Counted from the stretch's first letter, positions 15,746 through 25,748 are shown. The stretch: 64,000 nt of DNA from Lentisphaerota bacterium (GCA_024225035.1 JAAEMX010000138.1:1-64000), one strand, 5' to 3'. Notes: generated by a model not told the origin, from the sequence alone. Made by a program: numbers and translations.

Positions 15746-18700
15746 ATGGGTTTTTCACTTTTATCACAAATAAGTGCACTAAAATGGATTTTAATCGGAG
15801 CGGTACCAATCGTTCTTATTATCCTGATTGTTGCAATTGTATTTTTGGTCAAAAAAATGAAAAAGAAGAAAAAAGCAGGCGGCGAAGACTCTGCTTTCAA
15901 AACTTTCTTTAAGGCTAATAAATACAAACGCTATCTGCGTCAGTTCAGGAACTATCTGCCGTTAAAGGTAAAAATGTCTATTTTTACCAGGAAGCAATTC
16001 CTGTACCTTAACGCAGCCAGCGATGAGTTGATCCGCCAGTCAACTGATGTTGATTCATACAGCTATCAATACTTCCCTGACTACCGTACTGATAAAGAAT
16101 GTAACTTTTACGTATCTGGAAAAAGCTTCTTTGTTGAACTTACCAAGGAATCTATCCTTGATAACAGCATGTTGAATAACAAAAAGCTTTATTCTTTCAT
16201 CAAGAAATTCTATCGTCACCAAAAGCCTGTTGTGGTAGTTTCTATTGACCACCGCCAACTGCAGACTAAGCTTAATGAGAAAGATCTTGAGCTTGAATTA
16301 GCTATTCGTAAAAAGCTGAATCTCCTGAGCCAGGTGTTTAAATCTCCGGTTAACGTTCATGTCTGTATTTCCGGTCTGGACAGCTCCGGCGGCTTTGAAC
16401 CTCTCTGTGATTTCATCTCAGACTCTGGTCTCAATTACCATATTCAAGGGCCCGATATCACTTCAATTACCAAAAGACTCAAATCTCAGTTGGAAGAATA
16501 CTCAGGCCATATCAGCAAACTGTTGATAAACAACTCAAACATGCTGGAAGCTGTCAGTGCAGTTTCGTGCATCAGCATGATTGATAAAATGAGCTTGAAA
16601 GTTAAAAACTGGTTAAAGAAACTTACTTTTGATGATGGCATTCTGTCCCCACCAAAAGTAAAGAGTTTGCTGCTCAGCACTTATAACAGTAAAATCAGCC
16701 CATTTCAGGCTTTATATTCAAAACCAAAATTAAATTACCGTCGTCGCAATATCTTCTTTGGTATTATCGGATTTCTTGTTTTATTAATGATTGGACAATC
16801 TGCGCACCGAGCCTTTCAAATTGTAAAGCTCAGCCAGATAGATGTTAACATGCTTATGACTGAAGCAAAAAGTTCAAAAAGTAATTTTGAACTCAGCCAG
16901 AAGTCAGTTAAAAAAGCAATTTCATTATTGAATATTACAAAATCCAGTCTGCGCAAATCACTATGGACTGCTCCTTACAACAACTCCATAGTTTTAACGC
17001 CGATCCAGGAAAAAGTAGCCGACATGGCATACAACTATGTATTCCTTCCGGAACTGACTCGAACAAACAATCCGGAACAGGCTCTTTTCTACATATTCCT
17101 GACTCAATCAGAAGCCAGTGTCGCACTGAAAAGTTTTCTTATGAAAAACACTACCAAGTGGGCATCGGAATTAAAAATCAGCCAGGACATCATAAAAAAT
17201 TACCTGCAGTTTAATACAAAACTGCGGTCAGGCGGACTGAAGGGTGCTGATGTTTACCCTAAAACCAGCAGTTATTCATTTGGCGATCAACATCGCTACC
17301 TGTTGAATCTGTACGCTAACTTGAGCACCAAAAATAATATCAACCTGCGTGATGTTAATAACTTCCTGCGTTACTACTACAGTTATTACAACAAGAAAAT
17401 CACTATTGATATTCTGCTCAATCGTTTCTACTCACAGTTAGAGCCGCAGCTTCCGCAGGCTACTAACAAGTTTATCCATGAATATCGCGATTACCTGAAC
17501 TCAAACCTGGTCAAAGACAGCGAATCTGACGAACTGATTAAGAACATTGATGTTTTTGACAAAGTGAGCTACGGAGTTCCTAAGAACCTAAGTTTCGCTA
17601 AACTTCTCAGGACTTTGGAAGGTATTGTCAATAATGCATCTTCACTGGATCAGACAAAAACTCTGCTGGCTGCTTCACCAGTGCATCCGTTGACCAAGAA
17701 AAACTGGAAACAGATTGTTGCTGTAGCCAAAGTCAATACTCTCTTGTCAAATTACTATGCAATGTCGGAAAGCGATTCAGGGCTATTCTCACAAAAAAGC
17801 AAGGACCTGTTCCTGCCGGTTATCCTTAATCAGGATAATAACGGAAGATTTATGTTTACCGGCAAATATCAGGTTTCCGGTATTTACACTAAATTAGCAT
17901 TGGAAAGCGCTGTAGAACCTGTTTATGAACAGTTTAACAAGCTGCTGCCCAAGCTTAACCGTCTTGGCGTAAATACTAGAATGCTTGAATATAAGTTCAC
18001 TCGTAACCTTAAAGATTATGTTACTAATTATCTCACAAGCTATGTTAAATTGACTAACAGTTTCTCATACTCTGTATCTTCACCGGTTCAGCTTGATATG
18101 TTCCTGAACACTCTTTCCAGCCCGCATTCACCGCTGCTGGAACTCGTTGATACAATCAATGAAAATACTCAAATAAAAATGACAAAGCGCAACCGCTTCA
18201 TGGCTCCAGTAGTTAATAAGTTCAAGTCTTTCTCGCTTATCATGGCACAGGGCAATGACAAGAAAAATACTATTGGTGAAAGTAATATTGAAGTTTACTT
18301 CAACGTATTACAGCAAATCATGGGTGAAGTCGCATCCAAATCCGCAGCGGATGAAAAGTCCCCGGAATACATCATGCTTCGCAACCGTTTGTCTAAGCTT
18401 GGTGCCATTGCTATGAACATAGCCCTGAACAACAAGGATTCATACTTGAGAATCGTTGAATCATGGCTTGATAATATCAATATGCCTAATGACCTGCGTG
18501 GTCCTTTTGTCAAACCTATCATCAGAATTTACATGTTTGGCAGTCGCGATCTGAAAAACAAACTGAGTCAGGTATGGAGCGATGAAATGCGGCCGATGGT
18601 AAATCGTGCGCAAAAACAGTTCCCATTCAAAAGCAATGCTATGGTAGTTGCTCAGGCTGATAGCTTGACTACCAATTTCTCTCCTGACGGCAGGTTCTGG

Positions 18701-19243
18701 AACCTTTTCAATAATTACTTCAAGCCATTACTTAAATATGAAGGCGGCAACTGGACTGCAAAATCAATTCCTTATTCCAACTCAGTTGTAGACCCTGACG
18801 TATTGGCTAATATCAACCGGGTTAACAGATTAACCAAGGCTCTTTGGGATAAAAACTCAAATCCGAAACCAGTCTTGATCAAAATATCTCCGATGAATAT
18901 TCAGAAAGTAATAGGCTATAATGGCACCATTAATATGATTTACCTGAACAGCGGAGAATCATCTGTTATCGGAATTAACTCAGCTCCTATCTGGAAACAA
19001 ATGAAAATAAACTGGTGGCAGGAAGATATTTCTGAAACCGGTATCCAGATGATTGACGGCTCTAATTTCAATAATGCTGAACCGCAAGGAACCTTTAGTT
19101 TTTACAGGTTGCTGCGCAGTGCAAAATACGATGCTGACAATAACAGCTACAGCTGGAAAATAAATATTGTCGGAGACGAATCAACACACGCTAGTGTTAC
19201 GTTTAAAGTAAGGGGCAACCCCTGGACTATTTTCCAAATCTGA
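15746..19243 (+). CDS. tssM: T6SS inner-membrane protein TssM (IcmF-like) with degenerate NTPase motif
   Basis: TssM spans the inner membrane and periplasm and carries the TssJLM complex. The protein has a first membrane helix at about 11-35 (WILIGAVPIVLIILIVAIVF) followed by a lysine-rich stretch. A cytoplasmic domain then extends to a second helix near residues 340-360 (NIFFGIIGFLVLLMIG) and a large periplasmic region to the C-terminus. The cytoplasmic domain follows the IcmF NTPase fold (PVVVVSIDHRQL, then SPVNVHVCISGLD). However, the Walker A position reads FLYLNAASDELIRQS with no GxxxxGK. ATG 15746 is preferred over ATG 15740 because GGGG abuts the latter. Confidence 0.88.
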   Translation: MGFSLLSQISALKWILIGAVPIVLIILIVAIVFLVKKMKKKKKAGGEDSAFKTFFKANKYKRYLRQFRNYLPLKVKMSIFTRKQFLYLNAASDELIRQSTDVDSYSYQYFPDYRTDKECNFYVSGKSFFVELTKESILDNSMLNNKKLYSFIKKFYRHQKPVVVVSIDHRQLQTKLNEKDLELELAIRKKLNLLSQVFKSPVNVHVCISGLDSSGGFEPLCDFISDSGLNYHIQGPDITSITKRLKSQLEEYSGHISKLLINNSNMLEAVSAVSCISMIDKMSLKVKNWLKKLTFDDGILSPPKVKSLLLSTYNSKISPFQALYSKPKLNYRRRNIFFGIIGFLVLLMIGQSAHRAFQIVKLSQIDVNMLMTEAKSSKSNFELSQKSVKKAISLLNITKSSLRKSLWTAPYNNSIVLTPIQEKVADMAYNYVFLPELTRTNNPEQALFYIFLTQSEASVALKSFLMKNTTKWASELKISQDIIKNYLQFNTKLRSGGLKGADVYPKTSSYSFGDQHRYLLNLYANLSTKNNINLRDVNNFLRYYYSYYNKKITIDILLNRFYSQLEPQLPQATNKFIHEYRDYLNSNLVKDSESDELIKNIDVFDKVSYGVPKNLSFAKLLRTLEGIVNNASSLDQTKTLLAASPVHPLTKKNWKQIVAVAKVNTLLSNYYAMSESDSGLFSQKSKDLFLPVILNQDNNGRFMFTGKYQVSGIYTKLALESAVEPVYEQFNKLLPKLNRLGVNTRMLEYKFTRNLKDYVTNYLTSYVKLTNSFSYSVSSPVQLDMFLNTLSSPHSPLLELVDTINENTQIKMTKRNRFMAPVVNKFKSFSLIMAQGNDKKNTIGESNIEVYFNVLQQIMGEVASKSAADEKSPEYIMLRNRLSKLGAIAMNIALNNKDSYLRIVESWLDNINMPNDLRGPFVKPIIRIYMFGSRDLKNKLSQVWSDEMRPMVNRAQKQFPFKSNAMVVAQADSLTTNFSPDGRFWNLFNNYFKPLLKYEGGNWTAKSIPYSNSVVDPDVLANINRVNRLTKALWDKNSNPKPVLIKISPMNIQKVIGYNGTINMIYLNSGESSVIGINSAPIWKQMKINWWQEDISETGIQMIDGSNFNNAEPQGTFSFYRLLRSAKYDADNNSYSWKINIVGDESTHASVTFKVRGNPWTIFQI

Positions 19244-19257
19244 AAATAGGTAGAATC

Positions 19258-20103
19258 ATGGAATCAACGCAGATAGATAAGCATGCAAAATTAAAAAGGC
19301 ATATTGAACAAAATGCCATGAAATTTGATTTGCCTACGCTGCTGAAAAACTTGGCTCGTATAGGATACTCTTCCAGTGATATCCTATACCTGCCTACAGA
19401 AGCCATGTGTTCTCAGGAATCATATATTGATAAAGTCATTTTCCGCTCAGGAAATGTTGAAATATATGTCAATGAAATTAATGCTGCAATTTTCAGTGAT
19501 TATTTAAAAAGCAACCTCCCCTACCGTCCAAAACTGCAGTATTTCTTCAGAGGATTAATATCCAGACTTCTTAATGATTACAACACCTCGTTGTGTCCGG
19601 AATATCGAAACGAATTAAAAGATGGTTATTGTGAGGGAGATGCACTTGTCGCCCTGCACGATGGCAATCTAAAATCATACTCATTCGTCCACAACTACCT
19701 GGAGCTTTTGTTTTCAGACTATCAAACTCTGGTTTTCAAAAAGAATGAGCCCATAAATAATCCATATCCCCAACTTGGTCTAGGAGAAATTACTCTTGAT
19801 CCGGATTCTGTACTTGGCGGCATGAAAATGGAAACGAAAGAATTCATTGTAATACGTGTCATTACAGAAAATATGGTGACCAACGCGGAAACAAAGGATA
19901 TGCTCTCACGCATCAAATATTTCCATAAAGATTTCAAAGACATCCTCGCTGAAATTAATATAATTCTGGAAAATATGATTACCGACGACGATTTATATAC
20001 AAAACTTCCGCATACCTTTGACGACAACAGCTACCTGCTGCAAGGCGTCGTCAGACTGCTGCGTTCGCATACTGTCAATCATTACGGATCACAAAATGAG
20101 TAA
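19258..20103 (+). CDS. Possible T6SS baseplate protein TssG
   Basis: A 281-residue soluble protein directly after tssM. The order of features resembles TssG: an N-terminal helix (FDLPTLLKNLARIGYSS), a beta stretch (SYIDKVIFRSGNVEIYVNEI) and then YLKSNLPYRPKLQYFFRGLIS followed by a segment similar in place to the TssG FLDLFNHRL region. The C-terminal half is beta-alpha and could carry the wedge-binding part. No motif is decisive; TssK and TssE are less likely by length and order. Its last codons overlap the start of the next gene by eight bases. Confidence 0.45.
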   Translation: MESTQIDKHAKLKRHIEQNAMKFDLPTLLKNLARIGYSSSDILYLPTEAMCSQESYIDKVIFRSGNVEIYVNEINAAIFSDYLKSNLPYRPKLQYFFRGLISRLLNDYNTSLCPEYRNELKDGYCEGDALVALHDGNLKSYSFVHNYLELLFSDYQTLVFKKNEPINNPYPQLGLGEITLDPDSVLGGMKMETKEFIVIRVITENMVTNAETKDMLSRIKYFHKDFKDILAEINIILENMITDDDLYTKLPHTFDDNSYLLQGVVRLLRSHTVNHYGSQNE

Positions 20104-23100
20104 TTTAGAACCACAAGACATAGCAGGAACTGTTAAAGCTTCTGTTAACAAATATATCGAAACTCTGGAAACACCGACCTCCACTACCCCCACTGATAAA
20201 CTAGAAGTGTTGAAATGGGAGGGCGGCGGACACCTGGCAACACCAAATGAAGAAAACATTGAGCTCTGCAACAAGGTTAGCAATGCAACAAACCCTGTCA
20301 CTGAAAAGCAGGACCTGCTGGTAAGTGATGACATTAAAGCTAAACTGACAAACGAAGTAAGCGACTTTCAGGAAAGGCGTGCCGCATCCTGTAACGGCTG
20401 CAAAGCTCAGGACGGCAGTGTACTTTTTGTCAGTGAAGATGCAAAGAAAAGTCTGACCGAGCAAATACAATTGCAAAACGGCACTGAAACAGATGTAAAT
20501 GGAATACCTGAAGTAACACCTATTCCTGTCAATTCAGCAAGTGTTAACACCTCGGCAATTACTGAGGGTGATACCCCCTGGGAAAAACTAGAAAGCCGAA
20601 TGGGGACCTTTAAAGAAACCTCGGTTTATAATACAACGATCAGCGATACCCAGGAGCAGATAAGTCAGGACATGTTCAAGGCCTCAGCAAGCCCGATAAC
20701 TCCTGATACTCAGAAAGCATTGAGCAAAGCTGTCTCTGATCAAAAAGTAACTCAGGATCTGGCAAATCAATATCCACTTGTTTCCGAATACAACGTAATA
20801 AAAGCTAATTATCTGGACTATACTGACAGCCTTGGCTACTTCCAAAACCAATCCCCTTTGAATGAACCGGTTACCACAGGCTTTAACGATTTTACCAACC
20901 TCGGCAGCTCTATTGAAACTTTTTACAGCTCCACTGATCCAGAAACCGCAAGCTTACTGACAGACGTTTCTCTATCAACAGAATCGCTTCCAGAAAATAT
21001 TAGTCCTGAAACTATGGAATCTCTATCTTCTATTCGGGACAATATGACCAGCCTTGAAGGCAGCATGCAAAATATTAATGAATTGGATGTGCAAGGCGGC
21101 TTCTCGGAAAAAATAACTGCTCAAAGAGTGGAAATGTGGCAACATGGCAGTGATCTCGAAGGTGGACTTGATGGCTTTTCAGACGCTGCAAAAACTGAAA
21201 AATTTGCTAGTATCAACGCCTTGTCATCAAGCATGGCTTCCGGATACAACCTCTCATCATCTGAAATTGCTAATGGCCAACCTGCCGGGCGTCTCTTCTC
21301 GAGTACAATGTCATCAATGAGTGATGTCAAATTTCCAGATGAAGTAGTCAGTATAGAGCAAAATATGAAATCTATAACTGACGTTCAATCTCAATTGCTC
21401 TCGTGTCCTGTAGATACTGCAGTCAATTCAGGTCTGCTCAACTCAGGCATTGCTAAAATGCAAGATGCAAATGGCTCTATACTGAGCTCTATATCCAGTA
21501 TTCAGAGTCAGAATTCACAATATGATATCAATTCGCAATTAACCACTGTTCGTGGGAATCTTGGCGGAATGAACTCTACATTATCTGACTATTCTTCAAC
21601 GTTTAGCTATTCCAGTTCCGGCTCTTCAAGTTTTTCAGACTTGAAAGGGAGCGCGTCATCTTATAGCGAAGGCTTCATTAGCAATTTGATAACCAGCAAT
21701 AGTCAACTTGCCCAGATGTCAGATATGTCAAACAATTTTAAAACTATCAACCCCGCCGATACGCTTTTCACTACTGAATACCGCCCGCTGAATAATTTTG
21801 GCTCAATGCTGATGATGAAAAAGCTTTACACGGCCAGTCAAGGATATGATGAGCTGGGCCTGGCTCAGCAGAATTTTGGTGGAATGCTTGACGACTATGC
21901 AATGAATGCAAGCTTGGACGTTGATGCCCTGAAAGGACAAATGGGAGATATCCTCCCCTACTCTCCTTCAGCATTTACAGACAATATGCAGATGATAAAT
22001 GACATGAATAAACAGCTGATGGATAAGTTTTCTCCATACAGCAGTTATTATGATTCATTAAACTCTCTTGGTGACGACTATCTGGCTACCGCTGATTCCT
22101 TGACGGAAATGATGAACCCAATAGACTTTGTAGAATCCGCAAGTTCCATATCAAACATTAAAAATTCATTAATGGGTATAGTAGATAACGTTTACAACCT
22201 CGGTAATAACTACGTTTCTTCATTCCTTGATTCACAGCCTATTCTCGGGCAAATGATGAGCAACGTAACTAATCTGGCGTCCAATATGAGCGGACTTGTA
22301 AACCTTCAGGACGGTGCGGATATACTTAACTTTTATTCCAGCACCCTTACTGATACTGCGATGACATACCTTGACAGCGACACTATGTCATCATTGACCT
22401 CGCCAGACGCTTATGTGGCAACACTGGCAAATAACTTTGTATCCAGCAATGGAATTGATAACCTTCTGGAAACCGCTTTTGAGCTTGAAAACATGATGGC
22501 GGGACTGGATCAAGATACTCTCCTTGACCTTATTGATGAAGATGCCATACCAGAATTTCTAGACACTGATGAGCTGATGAGCAGTTATGGCGACTATTCT
22601 GACTACACCGATTATTCTGACATGGTTCAAAGTTACTCAGATGAAGGTCAGAGTTACATGAATTCAGCTCAGGACTACGCAGACTCTATGTATGATGAAG
22701 TGCTTGACGAGATTGAGGGAGAAGATGAGGATGACATCGATTATGATGAAGGCGAATTTGATGACGAGGGGGATGAAGATGTAGATCCGGCAGGAACTCT
22801 GGCCGCAGCTACTGCAGGAAGTCAGTTACAGGCTGGTTCCAGTACAGGCATGTTGCAGTGTGCTACTGGCGTAGCTCCGTTCACACTCTTAGTTGCACCG
22901 TCAACAGAATCATATCAAGGCTCGAGCACAATGGTAGCGACAATAGCCCCTACTTTGACTCCAAGCTGTGGTGGATGTCTGATGGCTTCAAACCCGACGG
23001 CAGGGGCTACTCTTTATGTACCGCCTTACCAGTGCATCGCCAACCTGCTCGCTCCTTTCATCCCGGGTAATGTGACATTCATGGTTATGAAAGGCAGTTC

Positions 23101-23197
23101 ACCTGCCACTCAAATGAACGATCAAGCAATGTGTCTGTTTGCTGCAGGAGGAACAATACTTGTCATAGTTCCGGGACAGACGAATACTCTAAAATAA
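20096..23197 (+). CDS. Large low-complexity protein with C-terminal PAAR-like (DUF4280) tip domain
   Basis: PAAR-like proteins cap the VgrG spike and attach effectors. The last 130 residues (about 905-1033) follow the DUF4280 pattern: MLQCATGVAPFTLLV, a CGGCLMASNPTAGA segment, PPYQCIANLLAPFIPG, then DQAMCLFAAGGTI and a final PGQ. The first 900 residues are rich in Ser, Asp, Asn, Met and Tyr and predicted mostly helical or disordered. They include a CNGC pair near residue 105 and an acidic run (EIEGEDEDDIDYDEGEFDDE) just before the tip domain. No enzyme motif is visible. The start is ATG 20096, with GGA upstream, overlapping the previous gene. Usually PAAR domains come first and the cargo follows; here the order is reversed. 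Confidence 0.7.
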   Translation: MSNLEPQDIAGTVKASVNKYIETLETPTSTTPTDKLEVLKWEGGGHLATPNEENIELCNKVSNATNPVTEKQDLLVSDDIKAKLTNEVSDFQERRAASCNGCKAQDGSVLFVSEDAKKSLTEQIQLQNGTETDVNGIPEVTPIPVNSASVNTSAITEGDTPWEKLESRMGTFKETSVYNTTISDTQEQISQDMFKASASPITPDTQKALSKAVSDQKVTQDLANQYPLVSEYNVIKANYLDYTDSLGYFQNQSPLNEPVTTGFNDFTNLGSSIETFYSSTDPETASLLTDVSLSTESLPENISPETMESLSSIRDNMTSLEGSMQNINELDVQGGFSEKITAQRVEMWQHGSDLEGGLDGFSDAAKTEKFASINALSSSMASGYNLSSSEIANGQPAGRLFSSTMSSMSDVKFPDEVVSIEQNMKSITDVQSQLLSCPVDTAVNSGLLNSGIAKMQDANGSILSSISSIQSQNSQYDINSQLTTVRGNLGGMNSTLSDYSSTFSYSSSGSSSFSDLKGSASSYSEGFISNLITSNSQLAQMSDMSNNFKTINPADTLFTTEYRPLNNFGSMLMMKKLYTASQGYDELGLAQQNFGGMLDDYAMNASLDVDALKGQMGDILPYSPSAFTDNMQMINDMNKQLMDKFSPYSSYYDSLNSLGDDYLATADSLTEMMNPIDFVESASSISNIKNSLMGIVDNVYNLGNNYVSSFLDSQPILGQMMSNVTNLASNMSGLVNLQDGADILNFYSSTLTDTAMTYLDSDTMSSLTSPDAYVATLANNFVSSNGIDNLLETAFELENMMAGLDQDTLLDLIDEDAIPEFLDTDELMSSYGDYSDYTDYSDMVQSYSDEGQSYMNSAQDYADSMYDEVLDEIEGEDEDDIDYDEGEFDDEGDEDVDPAGTLAAATAGSQLQAGSSTGMLQCATGVAPFTLLVAPSTESYQGSSTMVATIAPTLTPSCGGCLMASNPTAGATLYVPPYQCIANLLAPFIPGNVTFMVMKGSSPATQMNDQAMCLFAAGGTILVIVPGQTNTLK

Positions 23198-23218
23198 TAT
23201 AAATCAGGAATATTTGAT

Positions 23219-23677
23219 ATGGCCTCTACAAAAACAGAATTGAATTTCACTCAGCAGATGATAGAAATAAATGCCATCGATGGTGACAACAAAGCTATCA
23301 CCTCATTTGATGCTGAGTCAAGTAAGATTATACAAAATGCCAAGATACTCGATGTTACAACAGACGATGAAGTCAATATTGATACTGCCAAAGTAAAGAT
23401 AGAGGGCAGCGAATCAGTCGATGTCAGCTCTAAAAAGATAAACAATGCGGCAACGGAATCATTTGAAGCCTCCGGAGATAAAGAGGTCATTTTGACTTGC
23501 GGTTCCGCAAAAATTCAGATGAGCGCTACCGGCATAAAGCTTTCAATTGGCGGGAGCTCCATAGAGTTGCTGCAAACCGGTGTAAAAATTGCCGGTGATA
23601 TGCTCAACATAGATGGGAAAATGACCACCGTTAAAGGTATGACACTCAAACTTGACGGAACAATTATAACAACATAA
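23219..23677 (+). CDS. Stand-alone VgrG beta-helix spike
   Basis: A 152-residue protein made of short repeating beta strands with alternating hydrophobic residues: KVKIEGSESVDVSS, then EVILTCGSAKIQMSATGIKL and IGGSSIELLQTGVKIAG. This is the pattern of the triple-stranded beta-helix at the C-terminus of VgrG and phage gp5. It is encoded as its own gene between the PAAR-like protein and the VgrG hub, with short gaps on each side. By analogy it should trimerise, sit on the hub and receive the PAAR-like cap. The identity as spike is inferred from the repeat pattern and context. Confidence 0.7.
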   Translation: MASTKTELNFTQQMIEINAIDGDNKAITSFDAESSKIIQNAKILDVTTDDEVNIDTAKVKIEGSESVDVSSKKINNAATESFEASGDKEVILTCGSAKIQMSATGIKLSIGGSSIELLQTGVKIAGDMLNIDGKMTTVKGMTLKLDGTIITT

Positions 23678-23705
23678 TAATTACAGTTTACGGAGAATAT
23701 ATATA

Positions 23706-25748
23706 ATGTCTGTTAAAATAGAATGCCCAAGATGCGGGACAAACCTGGATAACCTTAGAAATAGAAACAATTTCCAGCGTTTAAAAGGTAGCATGCTCCA
23801 CTGCCCTCAGTGTAACTGCAATTTAAATTCTACATTTAAAGGTTTTCAAAACTTCTTAGTCTTAGATCAAAAACTTTCCATCAAATTGACACCATGTGAT
23901 GACAGCTTTAAGCCGAGTACTGATGAGGAAGTTGAAATTTTTAATAAATTCATAAAAGATATTGACTTAACTATCTTTACATATGGCTTCGAAGGCCAGG
24001 TTACAGTCAAATTGCCTATTAAACATTACGTAACTAAAATATTCGATTTCTTTACCAAACGCAACCCGGTCAAGATTACGATTTCATTTGAGCAAACTTC
24101 TGCTTTGAATGACAAGGTCCAGCAGAGCCTTGAACTGGAAGGAATTGTTGAGTCAACAGGAAATAAAAATATTGTTCAGGATTTTTATGCTTTTGATGAT
24201 GTGAATGTCAGCGATAAAGACAATTATGAAATAAATACCTACAGGACAGAGTTCACACTTAAGTTTGTTGATCCTTTGAAATATTTCTTCACCAAACAGG
24301 CTCTGCTAAGCGTTAATCTTAACACTACATACCAGACTCTGCTTGGAACACATGTTTCTGACTGTAAAGCTGATGATTTTGTCACTATTTCCGTTGACAG
24401 CGCTTTTTCCGCATTGACATCAGAGCGAGATTTCATAGCAACACCATTTCAGGAATATGAGTCTGATCAGAATTACTATTCATTCTGGGTCAACACGATA
24501 AGAGAATATGGCGGTTACCTGTTATACCAAAGTGACGGCAGCTATAAAATTACCAATACCCTTACCCAGAAAGCTGCTACTTTTACTGATATACACCGGC
24601 ATGACAAGCCGTTTGTAAGCAGAATACGTATTGATCACTGCGAACGTGTCAACCAGGGACTTACTGTATTCAACGGCATACATGATGAATTCCTTAACAA
24701 GGAAATAAAGACCAATAATACAACGCAGTCAGAAGCTAATTTTACCTTATCTCATGTTACGAAGCAAGACGTAAACTCATTGTTTAACCTTGAAGGCAGT
24801 CATTTGGAGACAGCTTTGCAGAATGACAATTCACGCGAATATTGTCTCGATATATTTTTCAATGGAATTCCTTTTTATACAACCATGGAAACCTATAGCC
24901 AGGTTAAGCTCAAAGCTTCACAATGGTTAAACATGTTTGGAGAAGAAGACCTTGACCGTAATATATACAAAATTAATATCAAAATGGAAATGGTAGCTTC
25001 ATTCACTGTTTACGACAGACCTGAAACCAAAGATTCATTTAATGATGATGACCTCAAAGACCTGCTCTCTCAGAAAAAAGAGAAAACAACAGCGATATAC
25101 CCTTTCCTGCAAATAGCAACAATCATCAGTACTGAAAATTCTGACAGTAAATATCAGCACTTACCTGAAGTTGCAAAATCAGACTTCCCGGTAACTGTTG
25201 AAGGCACTATTGTGGTTACTGATGATGTTATATCTAAGTACGACTCAGAAGGAGCCACTCCTTACATGATATTTAATGCAGGAAATCAAGAATCTGCCGA
25301 TGCTAATACTAATAAGCAGGATAATACGGTAGATCAGTTTATGCTGTCTAGAAAACCTGATAACTGGATGGCTTACCATGTTAAACTGATTGCATTCACC
25401 AACGGTGAAGAAACATGCATAATTCCAGTACCGTATTGCCCAAATGTACAATCAGATCAACACTTTGCCCCTTATGAAAATGACGACCCGGTTAAGATAG
25501 CTCTATACCAGGAATCTGCGGTACTTAAAGGAGCTGCAGATTATACAACCTTTGAAAATATTGATAAAACAATGCAAATGAATCAAACCTTATTAGGGCC
25601 TGAAGACCAGCTTGAACAGTCTTTTAAAGTCGATGATGATGATCAGGTTTATACAATAACGAAAACTGAGTCTGACACCAATACTGTCAAAAAAATCACT
25701 ATGACTAATGAAGGCATGACACTTTCATTTGAGAAAACTGAAGAGTAA
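23706..25748 (+). CDS. VgrG hub (gp27/gp5-OB-like) with N-terminal zinc ribbon
   Basis: This 680-residue protein resembles the base of VgrG (TssI). Residues about 50-350 fit the gp27-like barrels, with YSFWVNTIREYGGYLLYQSDG matching the VgrG segment in which a Trp/Tyr-rich helix precedes the strand reading DDG. Residues about 490-620 fit the OB-fold (FPVTVEGTIVV, ETCIIPVPYCPNV). The polypeptide stops soon after, where a normal VgrG would begin its long beta-helix; that part is supplied by the gene upstream. The N-terminus has C7, C10, C33 and C36 arranged as a zinc ribbon (CPRC and CPQC), which is not usual in VgrG. A strong terminator follows. Confidence 0.75.
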   Translation: MSVKIECPRCGTNLDNLRNRNNFQRLKGSMLHCPQCNCNLNSTFKGFQNFLVLDQKLSIKLTPCDDSFKPSTDEEVEIFNKFIKDIDLTIFTYGFEGQVTVKLPIKHYVTKIFDFFTKRNPVKITISFEQTSALNDKVQQSLELEGIVESTGNKNIVQDFYAFDDVNVSDKDNYEINTYRTEFTLKFVDPLKYFFTKQALLSVNLNTTYQTLLGTHVSDCKADDFVTISVDSAFSALTSERDFIATPFQEYESDQNYYSFWVNTIREYGGYLLYQSDGSYKITNTLTQKAATFTDIHRHDKPFVSRIRIDHCERVNQGLTVFNGIHDEFLNKEIKTNNTTQSEANFTLSHVTKQDVNSLFNLEGSHLETALQNDNSREYCLDIFFNGIPFYTTMETYSQVKLKASQWLNMFGEEDLDRNIYKINIKMEMVASFTVYDRPETKDSFNDDDLKDLLSQKKEKTTAIYPFLQIATIISTENSDSKYQHLPEVAKSDFPVTVEGTIVVTDDVISKYDSEGATPYMIFNAGNQESADANTNKQDNTVDQFMLSRKPDNWMAYHVKLIAFTNGEETCIIPVPYCPNVQSDQHFAPYENDDPVKIALYQESAVLKGAADYTTFENIDKTMQMNQTLLGPEDQLEQSFKVDDDDQVYTITKTESDTNTVKKITMTNEGMTLSFEKTEE

